Origin: Candidatus Zixiibacteriota bacterium
GTDB taxonomy: Bacteria > Zixibacteria > MSB-5A5 > GN15 > FEB-12
Length of the DNA stretch: 8,025 nucleotides
Reading direction: 5' to 3'
Assembly (NCBI GenBank): GCA_016213305.1
Contig: JACRAV010000245.1
Location: forward strand, 1-8,025
Within the stretch, counting starts at the first letter, position 1. Each line of letters opens with the position of its first letter. Under the pieces are notes generated by a model. That model saw only the letters and a list, made by a program, of their open reading frames with translations. It made no database searches and was not told where the DNA came from. A program made the position numbers and the translations under genes. Positions 1 through 5,586 of the stretch are shown piece after piece.

Positions 1-511
1 CAGGCACTGATTCGATCGCCTCGGATGTCAAAATCTGCCCGGAGGACAGATTTCGCTTGGCTCTGTACCCCTGGATGTTGTCAAGCGATCTGACCGGTTG
101 CTCCCGCAAGGAGGTCACGTCCATCGTCTTTCGTTCAATTTGAGATTCATTGATCAGCTCGTGCAGTTTGATGTCGGCGCCCACCACACACACCTCGGCG
201 TACCGACGCACCCGCAGACTGATCTGTCCCCGGCGAAGTGGTCCGTTCGGAGTGGATACCTCGGCGATGATACTGACCAGCCCGATCGGCTCTTTTTGAA
301 ACAGAGGTTTGATGTTCACCGCTTCGGACGCCACCGTGGTGTCGCCAAGCTGGGATGAGACAATTTCAATCCGGCTGGTGAGCGTGTCGAGGTTGTAACG
401 CGCCATGAATTTCTGCTCCACGGCCTCAAAGAGCGTGGCGCCGAACACTGGCATTCCCCCGGAGAGAACAGCGGTCAGCGTGAGCAGAAATATGGCGCAG
501 GGGCGTTTCAT
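1..511 (-). CDS. flgA: FlgA, flagellar P-ring assembly chaperone (3' end cut by window)
   Basis: FlgA is a periplasmic chaperone that helps FlgI assemble into the P ring around the rod. I translated this frame by hand from ATG at 511; 170 residues are visible and the C-terminus lies beyond position 1. Residues 1-25 look like a Sec signal peptide: MKRP, a hydrophobic run AIFLLTLTAVL, then a likely cleavage after VFGA. From about residue 105 onward the pattern fits the SAF/ChapFlgA domain: AEVCVVGADIKLHELI, later IERKTMDV, and near the end GYRAKRNLSSGQILTSEAI, the characteristic G-x-x-A-x-R-x-L-x-x-G-Q-x-L element. The start lies only 3 nt after the flgG stop and has no clear Shine-Dalgarno sequence, so translation is probably coupled to flgG. 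The position directly after flgF-flgG supports the call. About a quarter to a third of the domain is probably missing at the edge. Confidence 0.88.
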   Translation of the reverse strand, partial: MKRPCAIFLLTLTAVLSGGMPVFGATLFEAVEQKFMARYNLDTLTSRIEIVSSQLGDTTVASEAVNIKPLFQKEPIGLVSIIAEVSTPNGPLRRGQISLRVRRYAEVCVVGADIKLHELINESQIERKTMDVTSLREQPVRSLDNIQGYRAKRNLSSGQILTSEAIESVP

Positions 512-514
512 CGT

Positions 515-1303
515 TTACCGTTTGAGATTATTGGCGATCCCCGACATGTCGTCGGCCGTCTGGATGGCCTTGGAGTTCATTTCATATGCGCGCTGGGCGA
601 CGATCATGTTCACCATTTCATCGACCACCTTGACGTTGGAGGTTTCCAGATATCCCTGATTCAACGCGCCGTTCCCTTCCAAACCAGGAGCGCCGGTGAT
701 CGGATTACCGGAGGCGCCCGACTGCATGTACAGGTTGTGGCCGATGGCAATCATTCCGGCCGGATTGATAAAGCGCGCCAGTTCGATCTGGCCGATCTCA
801 ATCGGCTGGTCGGTGCCCGCCTGAAGTACTTCTACCGTACCGTCGGTGCCGACCGCCACTTGCGTCGTATTTTCGGGAATCGTGATTTCGGGCAGGAGAT
901 AATAGCCGTCGGATGTCACCACCCGGCCGTCGGCGGATAACTTGAAGGAGCCGTCGCGCGTGTAAGCGGTGGTGCCGTCGGGACGCTGAATTTGAAAGAA
1001 GCCGTCCCCTTCAATGGCCAGGTCAAGCGGTGCGCCGGTCTGCTGAAAATCACCGGTCGAATATTCGCGAACCGTGGCCGCCGGTCTGGTACCATAACCG
1101 ATCGCCAGCCCGGTCGGGACCTGGTTGCCAACCGCCGTCGCCGTGCCCGGCATACGGAAATGCTGATACAGCACATCCTGAAACTCCAACAGCGATTTCT
1201 TGAATCCCGGCGTGTTCACGTTGGCCAGGTTGTTGGCGATGTTGTCGACGTTCATCTGTTGAGCCGACATCCCCGTCGCCGCCGTCCGCATTGCTTTGAT
1301 CAT
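515..1303 (-). CDS. flgG: FlgG, flagellar distal rod protein
   Basis: FlgG polymerises into the distal rod that crosses the periplasm and links the MS ring and proximal rod to the hook; it is exported by the flagellar type III apparatus and so has no cleaved signal peptide. The product is 262 residues, close to the usual length of about 260. The N-terminal rod motif is visible at residues 21-36 (NIANNLANVNTPGFKK). The central PTGLAIGYGTRPAAT (63-77), the APLDLAIEGDGFFQI segment (91-105) and the C-terminal heptad region with QGYLETSNVKVVDEMVNMI (about 216-234) are all as in FlgG. The ATG at 1303 is preceded by AAGGGAG at 7-nt spacing, which supports this start. It follows flgF by 30 nt and precedes flgA by 3 nt. 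The longer loop around residues 50-80 and the PTGL-x-IG-x-G segment separate it from FlgF. Confidence 0.96.
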   Translation of the reverse strand: MIKAMRTAATGMSAQQMNVDNIANNLANVNTPGFKKSLLEFQDVLYQHFRMPGTATAVGNQVPTGLAIGYGTRPAATVREYSTGDFQQTGAPLDLAIEGDGFFQIQRPDGTTAYTRDGSFKLSADGRVVTSDGYYLLPEITIPENTTQVAVGTDGTVEVLQAGTDQPIEIGQIELARFINPAGMIAIGHNLYMQSGASGNPITGAPGLEGNGALNQGYLETSNVKVVDEMVNMIVAQRAYEMNSKAIQTADDMSGIANNLKR

Positions 1304-1310
1304 ATCTTTA

Positions 1311-1317
1311 CTCCCTT
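1311..1317 (-). promoter_or_regulatory. Ribosome binding site of flgG
   Basis: AAGGGAG on the minus strand, 7 nt before the flgG ATG. It is the strongest Shine-Dalgarno match in the flg block and lies in the 30-nt gap after flgF. Confidence 0.75.
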
Positions 1318-1333
1318 ATCTGCCTTTCAATGA

Positions 1334-2068
1334 TTACCGCCCCGTACCGGCCACTTTCTGGAACAGGTGGTCCAAAGACTGATCTTGTGACTGAAGTGCC
1401 CGGGCATTGGCTTCGTATGTCCGGTATGCCACGATCATGTCCACCATCTCGTGGACGACATCGACATTCGCCTGTTCGAGATACCCTTGCCGGAGTTGCG
1501 CGGAGATCGACGGGCGAAGTTCCTGGCCGTCGGGAACGCCGAACAGCGATCCACCCAGCCGGTGAAGTTTGTCCAGATCATCCGTTGAGACGGTCACAAT
1601 TCGGTCCACCCGACTGCCGTCCACTTCGACCTCCCCACCCGGCGCAATATTGACTTTGCCGTTACCGACCTGGATCGGGCCGCCTTCGCCGCGAAGCAGA
1701 AAGCCGCCGGGATATTCGATGTACCCTTCAGGATTGACCGCAAAGGTGCCGGAACGAGTCAGCACGGTGACGCCGTCGGGCGACTGCAACTGGAAGAACC
1801 CGTCGCCTTCGATGGCGATATCCAGCGGATTATCCGTCTTGTCGAACGCCCCGCCCTGATAATCGACATACACCTGATCGACCATCGGCTGTTCCCAATC
1901 GGCTTTCCTGGGCATGAGTTGTTTCTCCGCCCGGGAAAGTTCTTTGGTGAACATCCGGTCCTTCTTGAATCCCGCGGTGTTGACGTTGGCGAGATTGTTG
2001 GCGACCAGTTCCTGCTTTTGCACTCGCGGAATCATGCCGGAGGCCGATGTGTACATGCCTTTAATCAT
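1334..2068 (-). CDS. flgF: FlgF, flagellar proximal rod protein
   Basis: FlgF is a proximal rod subunit lying between the MS ring and the FlgG distal rod. With the ATG at 2068 the protein has 244 residues, near the family's usual length of about 245-250. Residues 23-36 hold the rod-family motif ANNLANVNTAGFKK. Residues 79-94 hold DNPLDIAIEGDGFFQL, and the C-terminal part has RQGYLEQANVDVVHEMVDMI (193-212) followed by the coiled-coil end. The open frame extends to 2107, but the ATG at 2068 has a Shine-Dalgarno GGAG at 6-nt spacing and begins MIKGMYTSASGM, parallel to MIKAMRTAATGM in FlgG. A sigma-54-type promoter predicts transcription starting near 2080, which would exclude the longer form. 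It is paralogous to flgG next door; the shorter region between the rod motif and the DIAIEGDGFF segment and its first place in the operon favour FlgF. Some annotators would call it FlgG-like or FlhO. Confidence 0.9.
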   Translation of the reverse strand: MIKGMYTSASGMIPRVQKQELVANNLANVNTAGFKKDRMFTKELSRAEKQLMPRKADWEQPMVDQVYVDYQGGAFDKTDNPLDIAIEGDGFFQLQSPDGVTVLTRSGTFAVNPEGYIEYPGGFLLRGEGGPIQVGNGKVNIAPGGEVEVDGSRVDRIVTVSTDDLDKLHRLGGSLFGVPDGQELRPSISAQLRQGYLEQANVDVVHEMVDMIVAYRTYEANARALQSQDQSLDHLFQKVAGTGR

Positions 2069-2074
2069 AGATTT

Positions 2075-2078
2075 CTCC
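2075..2078 (-). promoter_or_regulatory. Ribosome binding site deciding the flgF start
   Basis: GGAG on the minus strand, 6 nt before the ATG at 2068. It supports this start over the in-frame upstream codons. It would lie almost at the 5' end of the transcript predicted from the sigma-54-type promoter. Confidence 0.65.
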
Positions 2079-2090
2079 GACGATTCAATT

Positions 2091-2106
2091 AGCAGGGGGT
2101 GTGCCA
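2091..2106 (-). promoter_or_regulatory. Sigma-54-type (-24/-12) promoter for flgF-flgG-flgA
   Basis: The minus strand reads TGGCACACCCCCTGCT. It keeps the invariant GG (-25/-24) and GC (-13/-12) separated by exactly 10 nt, plus the full TGGCAC block and TGC-T, against the consensus TGGCACGNNNNTTGCW. The predicted transcription start is near 2080, leaving a 12-nt leader that contains just the GGAG ribosome site before the flgF ATG. Sigma-54 control of rod and hook operons is well known in several flagellated groups, with an NtrC-family activator acting from upstream. Candidate activator sites lie at 2179-2231. The assignment rests on sequence match alone. Confidence 0.65.
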
Positions 2107-2112
2107 AGCACC

Positions 2113-2140
2113 CATGGATCGTCCTAATGGCTTATCCATG
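2113..2140. repeat. Inverted repeat CATGGAT...ATCCATG
   Basis: Perfect 7-bp arms (2113-2119 and 2134-2140) with a 14-nt spacer, lying just upstream of the sigma-54-type promoter, between it and the putative enhancer sites. It could bind a regulator or a DNA-bending protein, or be chance; nothing else in the sequence decides this. Confidence 0.35.
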
Positions 2141-2178
2141 AGGCGGTTACGGCGATTACCTAAACTGTAGGCCGGGGT

Positions 2179-2194
2179 GAATCAGGCCTGATTC
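2179..2194. promoter_or_regulatory. Perfect 16-bp palindrome, candidate activator site
   Basis: GAATCAGGCCTGATTC is its own reverse complement over all 16 bases. It is centred about 106 bp upstream of the predicted flgF transcription start, a distance typical of sigma-54 enhancer sites. It directly abuts a second dyad at 2196-2231. Perfect symmetry without a loop suits a dimeric DNA-binding protein better than an RNA hairpin. The binding protein is unknown. Confidence 0.5.
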
Positions 2195-2195
2195 T

Positions 2196-2231
2196 GGAAG
2201 TTCTTTCCGGTAAACACCCGAAAGTATTTCC
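2196..2231. promoter_or_regulatory. Inverted pair of 13-bp sites (GGAARTWCTTTCS), candidate enhancer
   Basis: The left site GGAAGTTCTTTCC (2196-2208) and the right site, read on the minus strand as GGAAATACTTTCG (2231-2219), are inverted copies matching at 10 of 13 positions; including flanking bases the arms match at 12 of 15 around a 6-nt centre (TAAACA). Each copy is also partly symmetric in itself. The centre is about 133 bp upstream of the predicted flgF start, in the range for an NtrC-type activator. It could instead act on the divergent plus-strand gene or form an RNA hairpin; no T-run follows on either strand, which argues against a terminator. Confidence 0.45.
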
Positions 2232-2306
2232 AAAAGGCGCCCCCGAAGTTGTCTTTATTGCCACCGCCCTGAAGGGGGTTGCATACCCTGGCGGACCCGC
2301 CGCTAA
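2232..2306. other. Remaining intergenic stretch without recognised gene
   Basis: This part of the spacer between flgF and the plus-strand gene contains no plausible short gene. It has a few small GC-rich dyads, such as GGCGG-AC-CCGCC at 2291-2302, and C-rich and G-rich runs (around 2251 and 2274) that could pair over a loop of about 20 nt. I cannot assign a function to any of them. Confidence 0.4.
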
Positions 2307-2328
2307 ACCGATTGCATCACCAATCGGT
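2307..2328. promoter_or_regulatory. Inverted repeat over the -35 region, candidate operator
   Basis: Arms ACCGATTG (2307-2314) and CAATCGGT (2321-2328) pair perfectly with a 6-nt centre CATCAC. The repeat covers the proposed -35 hexamer and half of the spacer of the plus-strand promoter at 2312-2340, the classical place for a repressor dimer. It lacks a following T-run on both strands, so a terminator is less likely. Confidence 0.45.
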
Positions 2329-2340
2329 CTCCCCTATATT
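2312..2340 (+). promoter_or_regulatory. Sigma-70-like promoter for the secreted-protein gene
   Basis: TTGCAT (2312-2317) and TATATT (2335-2340) are separated by exactly 17 nt. The -10 box matches TATAAT at 5 of 6 bases; the -35 box only at 3 of 6 (TTG). Transcription would start near 2347 and give a leader of about 130 nt before the ATG at 2478. The overlapping inverted repeat suggests regulation. Confidence 0.45.
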
Positions 2341-2462
2341 TACAGCCGACGTAAGCCCAGATGTGTCTTGCGGTTACTTGCCAGCTCGGCGTCTTTGAAT
2401 GATTCGATCGGACAGGATGAAATAGGCCTTTGGTGTTGCACGACGTTTGCTTTGATCCCAGT

Positions 2463-2476
2463 GGCTGTAGTCAGCC
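2463..2476 (+). other. Small hairpin just before the start of the secreted-protein gene
   Basis: GGCTG-TAGT-CAGCC forms a 5-bp GC-rich stem with a 4-nt loop ending 1 nt before the ATG at 2478, occupying the place where a Shine-Dalgarno sequence would lie. No such sequence is visible for this gene. The hairpin may modulate initiation or be incidental. Confidence 0.4.
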
Positions 2477-2477
2477 G

Positions 2478-3776
2478 ATGATTATGCAGAACCGTTACAG
2501 AATTCTCTGGCTCATATTCTCCCTGCTTGTATTGGCGGCCTTCGGGGCGCGAATCAAAGCGGCGCCGGTGGATGCGGGAATTCCCGATACCGTCTCGATT
2601 GATTCGGTGACCGCCTACCTGAACGGCTCGGGCGTTGTGCCGGTGAGATTCTTCAACGATGAACCGCTGACGGGCATCGAAGTTACGTTGAAAAAGAGCT
2701 CGGCCGACGTGAAACTGGATTCGGTCTCCTTCGCCTCGGGTCGGCTGGCGTCGGGGGCAATGACCGGACTTACACGAAATTCTGACGGCACTTTTACGAT
2801 TTATGCGCTGACCTTTGATAACATTGCCCCCGGCTCCGGACTTATGTGCCGGATGTATTTCTCCTACGCCCAGAGCATAGTGCCGCAAACCGTCAAGTTC
2901 GACACGACAACTTTTGTCGACGGTCAGATCTGGCACGGCACCACGTTCAACGACACCTCGGCATCCGGCTCGTTTACGCCGCAATTCGTGCCCGGCTACC
3001 TGAACATCCAGACGTCGCCGCCCACTTTCGATTCGCTCTGGGTCGCCGACATAACCGCGGCCCGAGGCCAAAAAGTAGCCGTTGATGTTGGGTTGTACAA
3101 CGAACGCAACGTCAAGAATGCCGATATCGCGCTGACTTACGGCAGTAGCCGCCTGCAATTTGACAGCGTATCGTTCGCTGGAACGCGCGGCGCCCAGGCG
3201 AATATCTCCGGCAGTACCGACGGATCGACGCATTCGCTATATGTCGGGCTGAGTTTCGGTGACGGTACCCCGCTGTCGCCCGGAAGCGGCCGGATCGCGA
3301 CCCTGCATTTCACCGTCGCGCCAGACGGTTCCGATACCGCCATTACAATCGACACGACCACGTATCTCTCTCTGTTGACGACAACCCTCACTCTGACTTC
3401 AGTGGATGCCAACCGGCAGATCGTTCCGATCTTCCACCAGGGTCAAGTGACTATTCAGGGATCAACCGGTGTGGATGACGGCACCGAACAACTGCCGACC
3501 GCATATCAGCTCCTGCAAAATTATCCGAACCCCTTCAATCCCACCACGGAGATCGCATTCTCCCTCCCAATGCCGGGCGAGGTGCATCTGGACATTTACA
3601 ATATTATGGGTCAGCGTGTTCGGGAGCTGGCAGGTGGATTCTTGCCGGCCGGATATCACCAGATCACGTTCGACGGGCGCTCGGACAACGGCCAGCCGCT
3701 GGCCTCGGGCGTCTATTTCTACCGACTCAGCGCCGGCGTCTTTTCGCAGACGCGCAAAATGGCGCTGGTGAAATAA
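2478..3776 (+). CDS. Secreted protein with two cohesin-like modules and type IX secretion sorting domain
   Basis: I do not recognise a specific named protein, but the architecture is clear. With ATG at 2478 it has 432 residues. Residues 1-29 form a Sec signal peptide: MIMQNRYR, the hydrophobic stretch ILWLIFSLLVLAAFG, and a likely cleavage near RIKA. Residues about 35-178 and 183-327 are two beta-rich, cohesin-like modules that share internal elements: LDSVSFASGR against FDSVSFAGTR, FDTTTF against IDTTTY, and GYLNIQ against GQVTIQ. Residues 339-432 are a type A sorting domain of the type IX (PorSS) system: LLQNYPNPFNPTTEIAF, LDIYNIMGQRVREL, the GYHQITFDGRSDNG turn, LASGVYFYRL and a basic end, RKMALVK. 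The protein is thus expected to cross the outer membrane and be released or anchored at the surface, perhaps binding a partner or matrix. A TTG start at 2430 would add 16 residues but gives a poorer signal peptide. It points away from flgF and toward fliJ and is not part of either flagellar operon. The Ig-like end can be mistaken for the FlgD Ig domain. Confidence 0.88.
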   Translation: MIMQNRYRILWLIFSLLVLAAFGARIKAAPVDAGIPDTVSIDSVTAYLNGSGVVPVRFFNDEPLTGIEVTLKKSSADVKLDSVSFASGRLASGAMTGLTRNSDGTFTIYALTFDNIAPGSGLMCRMYFSYAQSIVPQTVKFDTTTFVDGQIWHGTTFNDTSASGSFTPQFVPGYLNIQTSPPTFDSLWVADITAARGQKVAVDVGLYNERNVKNADIALTYGSSRLQFDSVSFAGTRGAQANISGSTDGSTHSLYVGLSFGDGTPLSPGSGRIATLHFTVAPDGSDTAITIDTTTYLSLLTTTLTLTSVDANRQIVPIFHQGQVTIQGSTGVDDGTEQLPTAYQLLQNYPNPFNPTTEIAFSLPMPGEVHLDIYNIMGQRVRELAGGFLPAGYHQITFDGRSDNGQPLASGVYFYRLSAGVFSQTRKMALVK

Positions 3777-3794
3777 CCCTCTATATACTTGATG

Positions 3795-4259
3795 TCAGCC
3801 CGATGATGGGTTGGATGCCCGGCGAATACGGAAATTGTTGGCCGAAATTTCGTCGTTCTGTTTGTTGATCGTCTGTTCAACGCCCTGATTGAATTTCGCC
3901 TGCTGTCGTTCCTTGAGTTTGTCGTAGGTCTTGCGTTCGCGCGACGCCTCTACCAGACGTTGCCGCTTCTTTTCGGCCTCTGATTCCAGTCCCCGCAAAA
4001 TTTCGGCGCCGGCAAGAGCGTCTCTCTTCAGCTTCAAATAGTACCGCGAGTACCACAGCATCTGCGCGGGCTGGAGCGATCCACCCTGTATCTGACGCTG
4101 GTGCTCCATGACCTGCAGACGGCCGGCTTCCAGACGGTGCAAATGCTCTTTCTGCGCCTGTACCCGGTGCACGGCCACAGCGTGCTCTTTCTGGCGTTCT
4201 TTCTCCTGATGCGCTTTTATCCGTTGGATCGGCTCCAGGCGAAATTTGAATTTCTTCAT
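3795..4259 (-). CDS. fliJ: FliJ, flagellar export stalk/chaperone-escort protein
   Basis: FliJ is a small coiled-coil protein that sits in the centre of the FliI hexamer, like the gamma subunit of F-type ATPases, and helps couple the ATPase to the export gate. The product has 154 residues against about 147 in well-studied species. It starts MKKFKFRLEPIQRIKAHQEKER, matching the family's F-x-F-R-L-E/Q-x-(I/L)-L/Q-x-x-x opening, and is strongly charged with two long helices broken near residues 60-70 (QGGSLQPAQML). It begins 10 nt after the fliI stop. The gap reads TCCTCCGACC and holds no Shine-Dalgarno sequence, so coupling to fliI is likely. It is the last gene of this block; the convergent secreted-protein gene ends 18 bp away. 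Identification rests on the N-terminal motif, length, coiled coil and position, since FliJ sequences are poorly conserved. Confidence 0.9.
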   Translation of the reverse strand: MKKFKFRLEPIQRIKAHQEKERQKEHAVAVHRVQAQKEHLHRLEAGRLQVMEHQRQIQGGSLQPAQMLWYSRYYLKLKRDALAGAEILRGLESEAEKKRQRLVEASRERKTYDKLKERQQAKFNQGVEQTINKQNDEISANNFRIRRASNPSSG

Positions 4260-4269
4260 GGTCGGAGGA

Positions 4270-5586
4270 CTACGGCTTGAGCAGGTCCCGCAACTGGGCC
4301 ACCGCCTGCTGGTGGTCGCACCGCTCGGCTATCGGCTGGCGGAAAAACTGGTTGAGCGGATCAATCTTCGCAATAGCCCGGTCGATCTTCGGGCTGGATC
4401 CTTTGACATAGGCGCCGATGCTGATCAGATCTTCCGCTTCGCGATAGGTGGCGATGATCTGGCGGGTTTCAGCGGCCAGCGCCTGTTCCTCTGGTGTCGT
4501 GACGTCTTTCATAAGCCGACTGATCGAGTCGAGCGCATCCACCGCCGGATACTGATTCATCGCGGCCAGACGCCGCGACAGGGCCACATGGCCGTCGAGA
4601 ATCGAACGCACCGCGTCGGATACCGGTTCGTTGAAATCATCTCCTTCCACGAGCACCGTGTACAGCCCGGTGATCGATCCCAGCTCGGAGCTTCCCGCCC
4701 GCTCCAGCAGGGTCGGCAAGAGGGCATACATCGACGGCGGATACCCCTTGGTGGCAGGCGGCTCCCCCACGGCCAGCCCGATTTCGCGCTGAGCCATGGC
4801 AATTCGGGTGATCGAATCCATCAGCAACATTACGTCCTTACCCTGATCGCGGAAATACTCCGCAATGGTGGTCGCGATCATCGCGCCTTTGATGCGGAGA
4901 ATGGCCGGTTGATCGGAACTTACCGCGATGACAATCGACCGCTTCAGTCCTTCCGGCCCAAGATCATTTTCAATGAACTCCCGCACTTCGCGGCCGCGTT
5001 CGCCGACCAGGGCGATCACATTGACGTCCGCCGATGATCCCCGTGCCATCATGCCCAGCATGACCGACTTCCCCACTCCCGAACCGGCGAATATCCCCAA
5101 TCGTTGCCCCTTGCCCACCGCGGCCAGAAGATCGATTGCTTTGATTCCGGTGCGAAGCGGCTGGGTGATGCGGCGACGGTTAAGGGCCGGTACCGGCGAC
5201 GCGTTGATCGGTCGGCTCGAGAGAGCCATGACCGGTCCGCGCCCATCCAGCGGTTGACCCAGCCCGCCAAGAATTCGTCCGATGAGACCGTCGCCCACCG
5301 GCACACGAAGTTGCTCGAAAGTCGAGGTGACAATGGCCCCCGGGTGAATGCCGGTGATTGGACCGTACGGCATGAGGAGCAGTCGGTCGTTCCTGAAGCC
5401 GACAACCTCCGCTTTCACCTGTGAGCCGTCGTCGAAATTTTCTATGGAACAGAGACGCCCGATGGATATGGAAGGCCCGGCGGATTCTACCACCAGCCCG
5501 ACTACCTGCGTTACTTTGCCGAAATGTTTGACTGTGCGCGCGCGGTCGATCCGGTCGGCATACATCTCGTAGGGAACATGGCTCAC
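4270..5586 (-). CDS. fliI: FliI, flagellar type III export ATPase
   Basis: FliI is the hexameric ATPase at the cytoplasmic mouth of the flagellar export apparatus; it hydrolyses ATP and aids release of substrates from chaperones. The product is 438 residues, normal for the family. The Walker A loop AGSGVGKS is at residues 167-174, the catalytic-glutamate segment GERGRE at 195-200 and Walker B VMLLMD at 252-257. SITRIAMAQREIGLAVGEPP and the KGYPPSMYALLPTLLERAG block (about 280-298) are hallmark segments. Residues 1-95 form the N-terminal beta-barrel. GTG at 5586 is the likely start: it overlaps the fliH stop as GTGA and has GAGGGG 5 nt upstream; the next in-frame ATG is 7 codons further on and lacks that spacing. 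FliI binds FliH (its regulator and stator) and FliJ (stalk), encoded on either side. Type III injectisome ATPases are similar, but the neighbours settle it as flagellar. Confidence 0.97.
   Translation of the reverse strand: MSHVPYEMYADRIDRARTVKHFGKVTQVVGLVVESAGPSISIGRLCSIENFDDGSQVKAEVVGFRNDRLLLMPYGPITGIHPGAIVTSTFEQLRVPVGDGLIGRILGGLGQPLDGRGPVMALSSRPINASPVPALNRRRITQPLRTGIKAIDLLAAVGKGQRLGIFAGSGVGKSVMLGMMARGSSADVNVIALVGERGREVREFIENDLGPEGLKRSIVIAVSSDQPAILRIKGAMIATTIAEYFRDQGKDVMLLMDSITRIAMAQREIGLAVGEPPATKGYPPSMYALLPTLLERAGSSELGSITGLYTVLVEGDDFNEPVSDAVRSILDGHVALSRRLAAMNQYPAVDALDSISRLMKDVTTPEEQALAAETRQIIATYREAEDLISIGAYVKGSSPKIDRAIAKIDPLNQFFRQPIAERCDHQQAVAQLRDLLKP

Noticed and set aside
2069..2107. N-terminal extension of FlgF by 13 residues (MAHPLLIESSEKS)
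   Set aside because: It precedes the Shine-Dalgarno-supported ATG, has no counterpart in FlgG, and overlaps the -12 region of the predicted sigma-54 promoter.
2289..2304. A second sigma-54-like pattern (TGGCGGACCCGCCGCT) on the plus strand
   Set aside because: Only the GG and GC spacing matches; the CAC of the -24 block and the TT of the -12 block are missing, and the match arises from a GC-rich dyad.
2347..2480. Possible riboswitch in the leader (cobalamin-like GCCACTGGGA on the minus strand; fragments resembling a cyclic-di-GMP aptamer)
   Set aside because: Only isolated short matches occur; the conserved core of the cobalamin box and the GEMM core and tetraloop are absent.
2340..3233. 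A 297-codon open frame on the minus strand opposite the secreted-protein gene
   Set aside because: Its translation is rich in R, G, H and low-complexity patches without any domain signal, and it lies antisense to a gene with clear signal peptide and sorting domain. It is a GC-driven shadow frame.
4260..4269. TCCTCC (anti-Shine-Dalgarno-like) before fliJ
   Set aside because: It has no matching pairing partner at the fliJ start that I can see, and a 6-nt match in GC-rich DNA is easily chance.
4246..5037. A 263-codon plus-strand open frame opposite fliI
   Set aside because: It is antisense to the highly conserved ATPase core, with an arginine/histidine-rich translation and no recognisable motif.
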